Assembly (NCBI RefSeq): GCF_028693135.1
Contig: NZ_JAQUVZ010000005.1
Location: 92,831 to 156,830, forward strand
Length of the DNA: 64,000 bases
Source: Methanosarcina sp.
GTDB lineage: Archaea > Halobacteriota > Methanosarcinia > Methanosarcinales > Methanosarcinaceae
Direction: 5' to 3'
The notes under the pieces were generated by a model that did no database searches, was not told where the DNA came from, and saw only the letters and a list, made by a program, of their open reading frames with translations. The position numbers and the translations under genes were made by a program. Shown piece after piece: positions 58,881 to 64,000 of this stretch (the stretch's first letter is position 1; each line of letters begins with the position of its first letter).

Positions 58881-59510
58881 TCAGTCCCTTTTCCTCAAAT
58901 ATTCAGGAGCCTGCAGAATTTTATGCATATTACAATATGATTTGCCGGACGGGTAGTACTCGGCTCCAAGCTGAATTTTGCCCACTGTTTTTTCATCTGC
59001 CGTATATTCGAGAAATGCAAGCGCCAGATCGAGACCTGCAGAAATACCTGCTGAGGTCCAGATATTTCCATCTCTTACAATTCTATCTTCCACAACCTCC
59101 ACATCACCTAATTCCCGCAGCTTCTGCAAGGAAGCCCAGTGGGTAGTAGCTCGCCTGTTTGAGAACAGACCGACCCTGTGAAGGATGAATGTTCCGGTAC
59201 AGATCGACAGTACAGCTTTGCAGTGTTCAGCCTTCCCGGCAACGAATTCTATCAGAGACTTGTTATCTACTTATCTCCGCGTGCCTTCGCCACCCGGCAC
59301 AAGTAGAAAATCAAGTGGAGGGCAATCTACAAAGGTAGCGTGAGGATTTATGGACATTCCCTTCTGACAGATTACGGGACCGGGTTTCTCGGCAATCATG
59401 AGGCAGTTTTCAGGTCCCTGGGCAAATTTGCTCCAGAGCGATATTATTTCCCAGGGACCGACAAGGTCAAGCTCTTCGAGACCCGGAAAGATTAAAAATC
59501 CGAAATTCAT
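58881..59510 (-). pseudogene. DJ-1/PfpI (GlxA-like) family gene broken by one TAA codon
   Basis: Read on the minus strand from 59510, one frame gives a complete DJ-1/PfpI protein of about 209 residues except for an in-frame TAA at 59271-59273. Before it: MNFGFLIFPGLEELDLVGPW and LLVPGGEGTRR. After it, in the same frame: AEHCKAVLSICTGTFILHR with the nucleophilic Cys, then RRATTHWAS and ISAGLDLALAFLEY. The frame is otherwise open and has no frameshift. The stop is TAA, not the pyrrolysine codon TAG, so readthrough as pyrrolysine is not an explanation. Loss is probably recent. Confidence 0.85.
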
Positions 59511-59748
59511 GTTACAAAGTTTGTAGATGTTTTGTAAAATATTTTTTGCTGGCGTTGTTGCTTACCGGGGGTGTGCCAGAGTAAGTTTGATTTGACAAAA
59601 AACAGTAAATAAGGAATCAAATTCTGATAATTCTATAACGAAAATACCATAGATGCTTTTGGTTAAACTCTTCATTTTCCTATATAGAGATTAGTTTTTG
59701 AATGCGATTGCGTAGTTAGATTTATGTTGTTCACATTTCAAGAAGTTA

Positions 59749-61698
59749 TTAGTCATCTGGTTGTGCTGACTTATTTTTGAGGTTAGTTAAAATAAGACCT
59801 TCATCCTGCTTAGAAATCAAGATTTCCCAACATGCCACAGAATAAGTTTCAGTTTTGCTCTCAACCTCAAGGTTAAATTTCTTGAAACCTTGCTTTAATT
59901 TTGAAATTGCCTCTTGTTTATTTACAATAAATCCATTACATAAGTTAAGACCACAATCTAAAACTATATCAGTGTTAAGAAGACGATAATTTCGTGGAAG
60001 TGGGCCGTAAGTAAAATTAGAGAGTCCTTGATCTAAAACTCTCAAAAAGTGTTCTTCATCCACTATCTCTCCTTGAAATGAAAAAATCTTTCCTGTTTGA
60101 GGTAATTGACTTCCATCAAGCAAAAATACTATTTCGTTCATTGTATTGAAATCATCATCTGTAACAAAAGTAAAATCACCAAAAATTACATTAAACTCCC
60201 TCTGAATTCTAAACAGTTTTGAATATAGATCATACCTTCTCTTCATATCCTGAACTACTTTTTCCGAAAATAACTTACTAAATAACAAAGTATAAGGTAC
60301 TTCTAAAAAGTCGAAGTTAACTTGAAGCAAATCTTCTTCAATCCAGGAGTTTATAAAGTTAAAAATATGATATCCTTCCATTACATTTTTCGCGTGCACA
60401 TTAAAATGGATACCTTGTCCAGTTTTTCCAGTATCCATTTTAATTGTTAAATCAAAAACATCGTGAAATACTCTAATTTCACCAACAGAACCAGAGGAAT
60501 AACGCTCTCCTTTTAGATTGTTAAAAAACAAACCTGATTTGAGAAGTAGTAAATTTGCAGAAACGTGACCATTTGGAATACTTGTTACTGTTAAATCACT
60601 AGCGTCACCATTTTTTGGATCAAATAACAGACTTTCACCAACTTTTGCAGAGAGATTAATTATACAATCATCCTGAGATATCGAACATTTTCCAAATATA
60701 TTCCCAGATAGAATGTCTTCAAATTTTTTAATTCTGCTACTTTTTTCGATTGGGGCTTTCAAAAATATATTCCATACTATTCGAGGGCCTCCTTTTAAGA
60801 CACCTATATCTTTTAAAATCAGTTTTCCCTCTTCTGCAATGGAAAAGTCAGGATCAATTTTTCGTTCCCAATAGATCTTTTTAACTAGATGATGAGGTAC
60901 ATACCCATCTTCTGTATCCATTATAAGATTTATTTCAACTTCATTTCTGATGTTACTAATTGCATCTTCGGCAGACATCTTGATGTAATGTATTGAATAT
61001 TTCTCTAAAAGGTAGCGTTTTTTGTGCTCTGGTAAATTGGGTGTTATTAAGTAGTAATCCTTGTGTAAGTCACCCAATCTTCCCAGAATTTCTGTAAACA
61101 TGGACTTAACATTAGAATCTTCAAAAGAATAGCCTATAAACAATATAGAATATTTTGAAATCAAAGACCTTATTTCATTCCATACAAGGTTTTCCTTTCT
61201 TTCTTTATAATAGTCCGAATAGTCTGTTTTTGTAATTATTATGGAATTTGAAATATCTATGTCTCCGTGTATTTTATAGAGGTTGACTTTATTTCTAATA
61301 GAAGCAGGGACTTCCTGATCACTGATAATTGTGAAAATATCATTTCTGTAAGCGCGTTCAAAGGACTTATCGTAATTTGTAGTGATTATAGTTTGAATCT
61401 GAGGAATTTTGGAAACCATTTCATGCAATGTTAAATCTATAGGTTCTTTTTTAAAGACTTCATCTAATACAGATATGAGTTCTTTTCTAGAACGCATCTG
61501 AACAAATTCCTCTGTCACGTCATCGAGGTTGAACTTTTTCTCAAAATATTGCTTTTCATCAGGGTTCAACTTATCCTTAATTATGTTAGCCAATTCACTT
61601 CCTGTAGGATATCCTGCAGACTTTGAAAAACCAGAACCAACCCATAAAATTAATTCACCACAGCGTATTTTGCTAATAACCTCATCAAACCCACTCAT
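59749..61698 (-). CDS. SIR2-domain protein, candidate NAD-consuming defence effector
   Basis: 649 residues. The N-terminal 250 residues are a SIR2-like domain: LILWVGSGFSKSAGYPTGSE, TIITTNYDKSFERAY, NLYKIHGDI and ILFIGYSFEDSNVKSMFTE. These are the NAD-binding glycines, the TTNYD Asn/Asp and the catalytic His as in SIR2_2 family proteins of anti-phage systems (Thoeris ThsA, DSR1/2, SIR2-pAgo). The C-terminal 390 residues are a beta-rich domain that I do not recognise. The gene is AT-rich unlike the core genes, is monocistronic, and has no clear ribosome site, so it may be leaderless. NAD depletion upon infection is the likely role by analogy; no partner gene is adjacent. Confidence 0.88.
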   Translation of the reverse strand: MSGFDEVISKIRCGELILWVGSGFSKSAGYPTGSELANIIKDKLNPDEKQYFEKKFNLDDVTEEFVQMRSRKELISVLDEVFKKEPIDLTLHEMVSKIPQIQTIITTNYDKSFERAYRNDIFTIISDQEVPASIRNKVNLYKIHGDIDISNSIIITKTDYSDYYKERKENLVWNEIRSLISKYSILFIGYSFEDSNVKSMFTEILGRLGDLHKDYYLITPNLPEHKKRYLLEKYSIHYIKMSAEDAISNIRNEVEINLIMDTEDGYVPHHLVKKIYWERKIDPDFSIAEEGKLILKDIGVLKGGPRIVWNIFLKAPIEKSSRIKKFEDILSGNIFGKCSISQDDCIINLSAKVGESLLFDPKNGDASDLTVTSIPNGHVSANLLLLKSGLFFNNLKGERYSSGSVGEIRVFHDVFDLTIKMDTGKTGQGIHFNVHAKNVMEGYHIFNFINSWIEEDLLQVNFDFLEVPYTLLFSKLFSEKVVQDMKRRYDLYSKLFRIQREFNVIFGDFTFVTDDDFNTMNEIVFLLDGSQLPQTGKIFSFQGEIVDEEHFLRVLDQGLSNFTYGPLPRNYRLLNTDIVLDCGLNLCNGFIVNKQEAISKLKQGFKKFNLEVESKTETYSVACWEILISKQDEGLILTNLKNKSAQPDD

Positions 61699-62009
61699 GG
61701 AAAATCAGTCCGCAATTGACAATATAAATAATTAGAGTTTTTTCCGATTAACATATTTAAATGATATGCTCTTAGCAAAAAGCTCCGAACAAAACAGGTT
61801 AAATTCATTTTTTAATACATTTTCTACTCAATTCACTCCTAACATTCTTGTATATTCTTCTTTTTTGAGTCAATGAAGTATCTAGATATTGAGCAGTGTC
61901 ATGAATTTGCTGTAAATTCTAAGTCCGTTTTTGTATACTGTACATAATATTAGTCTAATCAAACCTAGTTTTTTCTTTTACGGATTTACTGTTCGATATA
62001 TAGACAAGT
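61699..62009. other. AT-rich gap between the SIR2 and NUDIX genes
   Basis: No open frame of interest and no repeat is visible. It presumably holds the promoter of the SIR2 gene, but I cannot place a TATA box with confidence. Confidence 0.4.
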
Positions 62010-62528
62010 TTAAAATAATGTAGTTTGCTTGTAACTTTTTTCCTTGTCCAGATGCTCTTCCTTCTGGGAGTAATTTATAATATCCATGAGTTTATCAAGA
62101 AAACCTATCTGTCCTTTTAGTATTTTTTTCTTAGCCAGCTCAATATCAAACCAGCCTGCTTTGTTGACTTCGGGATACTCATGCATTTTCCCGGAGTTTT
62201 TTGGCCACTCAAACGTAAATGTATTACTCACAACACCTGTTGTCTCCAGGTCTTTTTCAAGAGCCCATATATGCACTATTTTTCTATTAGGTTGATTTAA
62301 CTCTCCCAGATCAATAAACTCGCCGTCGACCTCAAAACCTGTTTCTTCTCTAAATTCTCTTTTTGCCGTTTCCAGAGGGGATTCATGCTCTTCGGGAAGC
62401 CCTTTAGGTATTGACCACACTCCATAGTCTTTTTTTGCCCAGATTGGCCCCCCCGGATGAACCAGCATTACTTCAAGCCTCTCATCCCTGAACCTGAATA
62501 AAAGAATGCCATTGCTATAAGTACTCAC
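62010..62528 (-). CDS. NUDIX hydrolase
   Basis: 172 residues. The NUDIX box GLPEEHESPLETAKREFREE followed by TGF has the G-x5-E-x7-REUxEE pattern required for magnesium-bound diphosphate cleavage. Flanking WSIPKG before and WALEKDLE after resemble bis-nucleoside-tetraphosphatase or ADP-ribose hydrolase branches. The substrate is not determined. The GTG start follows GGGGGGAG. It is 311 bases from the SIR2 gene, in the same direction. Confidence 0.93.
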   Translation of the reverse strand: MSTYSNGILLFRFRDERLEVMLVHPGGPIWAKKDYGVWSIPKGLPEEHESPLETAKREFREETGFEVDGEFIDLGELNQPNRKIVHIWALEKDLETTGVVSNTFTFEWPKNSGKMHEYPEVNKAGWFDIELAKKKILKGQIGFLDKLMDIINYSQKEEHLDKEKSYKQTTLF

Positions 62529-62636
62529 TTTTCTCCCCCCTCTCCAAACTGCTTTGATCTTCCGGCTTCATAATAAAATCGTAGGTACTTCCTTTTAAAT
62601 GAAGCAGAATAGCCATTTAATAAGATCATAAATAAC

Positions 62637-63425
62637 TTATTGATGTCTGTGTTTTACACTCAGAACTGCTCCAATCACTGCCGCAAGCATCCAGAAAGAG
62701 CTCATGAAAGGAATTCTTTTTGATTGAATAGTAGAACCGGATCCTTCTTGCTTACCTGCTATTTCTGTATTATCTGATATTCCGCCATCAACTGTGTTAT
62801 TATCGGTTTGATTAATTGAATTCAACAGTTCATCCAGAGTAGTATGTTCATCGGGCATTGTAGCTTTCCCATCGTCTGTTAATGTATATTTGCCCCGATA
62901 AAAATCTGTAACTATGAAGTGCTCGGGTCCAATATCCCTGGTACTGGAGCTTTCATCTTTACTCAGATATAGCAAAACCTTTTCACCAGTATTGAATCTT
63001 GGATCAGCATCTGTAGTCATGCTAAAATCCCCAATCGTCCCACCGGTGACTCTTACAATAAGCTCTCTGGACGATAACGGGTTTTTCAGGTATTCATCAA
63101 CACTTATAACAATATCAGTGTAAATGATGTCGTCAGGATAAGCAAGTTTGGTAAGTAACTTATACGGTTGTTTTCCGTCTGCTGTATTCCATCTGGGTGG
63201 AAGTATTTCTTTAACTGTACCTATTACAATAGTATCGGATTTGTCTCTTAACTCTTCATGGGTGTATGGTATGAAGTCTATACATATGTCAATACCAATG
63301 GCTTCATTGCTATTGTTTTCGAGTTCAGTATTATCGTTTGAAGGATTGGACAGCGCTAAAGTATTTAATGTCAGCAAAGAAAAAGTCAAAACTAAAAAAA
63401 TTCCATATTTTATAATGGTTCCCAT
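62637..63425 (-). CDS. Secreted or membrane-anchored protein of unknown function
   Basis: 262 residues. A signal peptide (MGTIIKYGIFLVLTFSLLTL, then ALS) precedes a beta-rich domain with DTIVIGTVKEILPPRW, TDIVISVDEYLKNPL and VLLYLSKDES. It ends with a Ser/Thr/Asn-rich stretch and a short hydrophobic helix FMSSFWMLAAVIGAVL before KHRHQ, the shape of an archaeal C-terminal sorting signal. The ATG follows GGAGGCGG. Related proteins are common in Methanosarcina genomes, but I know no function. It is extracytoplasmic. Confidence 0.8.
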   Translation of the reverse strand: MGTIIKYGIFLVLTFSLLTLNTLALSNPSNDNTELENNSNEAIGIDICIDFIPYTHEELRDKSDTIVIGTVKEILPPRWNTADGKQPYKLLTKLAYPDDIIYTDIVISVDEYLKNPLSSRELIVRVTGGTIGDFSMTTDADPRFNTGEKVLLYLSKDESSSTRDIGPEHFIVTDFYRGKYTLTDDGKATMPDEHTTLDELLNSINQTDNNTVDGGISDNTEIAGKQEGSGSTIQSKRIPFMSSFWMLAAVIGAVLSVKHRHQ

Positions 63426-63880
63426 TGTACCGCCTCCGGGATGAAATGAAAGCAGGTTTGAATTAATATTTGAACTTTTTAACTAACTTTTAATAAACCT
63501 TTGCAAGTTTTTATAGCCAAATCCTCAAATTGATTTTTTAATACTCTTTCGAACCTGTAATTATTTTCTTATCTTTGATTATTTGAGACTATGGACAGAA
63601 AACTTATAAGGAGTTGACAAAAAGGAGTTTAGTGAGTTGAAATGAGATGCAGGAACAGTTGAAAAAGCAACTAATTTATCCGCGTCTGAAGACGAAAAAA
63701 CTTTAAAAATCAGAAGAATATGTAATCAGAATAAAAATGAGCTTGAAAATAATTAAATTTAGTTCACTGCTGCCGTAATCCAGGTATATTGGGACCTGAA
63801 AAAATGGGCTTACTATGCAAAAAAAACAAGTTGCAATTTTCACCAATTGCATGTTTTATAAAAAAGGAACTACTGTCGCG
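63426..63880. other. Gap before the IS630 end
   Basis: No believable gene. A TGCAATT...AATTGCA inverted repeat with a six-base spacer lies near 63831-63852, close to where the insertion element would end. Small direct repeats of AAGGAGTT occur near 63610. Confidence 0.4.
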
Positions 63881-64000
63881 TCAATCCTCAAGTGTCGGAT
63901 AAAGGCGCGACAATTTTATTCTTGCATCCTCGGTTGTGAATTGCCAATTAACCTTCGAGTTTTTGTTATTTCTGAATTTTTGCCAAGCCAATACCTCTTT
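63881..64000 (-). mobile_element. IS630-family transposase, C-terminal end at the window edge
   Basis: On the minus strand the last 39 codons read KEVLAWQKFRNN, then VNWQFTTEDARIKLSRLYP and LED before TGA at 63881. The WxFTTxDARIKLxRLYP ending is characteristic of IS630-family transposases. The rest of the gene lies to the right of the window. The adjacent TACTGTCGCGTC near 63871 may belong to the terminal inverted repeat. Confidence 0.8.

Noticed and set aside
59749..62528. SIR2 and NUDIX genes as one two-gene NAD-processing system
   Set aside because: They are 311 bases apart with no overlap, and the NUDIX gene has its own strong ribosome site and ordinary codon use, so the link is too weak to claim.

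Overview
The window looks like a chromosomal stretch from a mesophilic methanogenic archaeon of the genus Methanosarcina or a very close relative. The evidence is an archaeal-type threonyl-tRNA synthetase with its own editing domain, a FilR1/DUF1724 regulator, HisKA_2-type multi-PAS histidine kinases, COG1361 S-layer-like surface proteins, geranylgeranyl-reductase-type flavoprotein, large HEAT-repeat paralogues, wide AT-rich intergenic spaces, GGTGA/GGAGG Shine-Dalgarno sites and frequent TTG/GTG starts. I see no intact rRNA or tRNA gene and no CRISPR array.

Layout. 0-4.2 kb: the 3' end of a type I restriction specificity gene, a three-gene cassette of two unknown proteins plus a HEPN-like protein, and a Panacea-like/DUF488 fusion. 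4.2-17.8 kb: an accessory-looking region with three HEAT or HEAT-like repeat proteins, a lipoprotein serpin, a FilR1-type regulator, small membrane proteins, a MITE-like element, tRNA-like debris and several intergenic repeats. 17.9-22 kb: a DUF4177-like small gene with no normal start codon, an AI-2E-family permease, a CxxC zinc-ribbon protein and a duplicated non-coding segment. 22-29.7 kb: a tightly packed MoxR-DUF58-BatA/VWA operon on the minus strand. 30-40 kb, mostly minus strand: SnoaL-like protein, an ABC export system (ATPase, FtsX/MacB permease, surface protein), a sodium/amino-acid symporter, and a histone-deacetylase-family gene translationally coupled to a hydantoinase/oxoprolinase gene. 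40-45 kb: a multi-PAS kinase and an IS1341-type TnpB with guide-RNA-like ends. 45-58.9 kb: core metabolism, namely rubredoxin, glutamate dehydrogenase, a geranylgeranyl-reductase-family enzyme, a PAPS-reductase-family iron-sulfur fusion, a second AI-2E permease, thrS, an SF2 helicase and a ferredoxin-nitroreductase. 58.9-64 kb: a DJ-1/PfpI gene broken by one ochre codon, a lone SIR2-domain protein that is a plausible defence effector, a NUDIX hydrolase, a secreted protein and the edge of an IS630 transposase.

The most unusual signals are: (i) a roughly 300-bp intergenic element bounded by two conserved hairpins, present twice and with three shorter relatives; (ii) many unrelated 11-42 bp tandem repeats, several beginning at or containing the stop codon of the gene before them; (iii) a tnpB whose usual RuvC-II glutamate reads as glycine and which has guide-scaffold-like sequence on both sides; (iv) two genes with a strong Shine-Dalgarno site facing ATT or ATA instead of ATG; (v) the lone SIR2 protein and the HEPN cassette as defence candidates. 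All functional statements come from reading motifs by eye; no database search was run.
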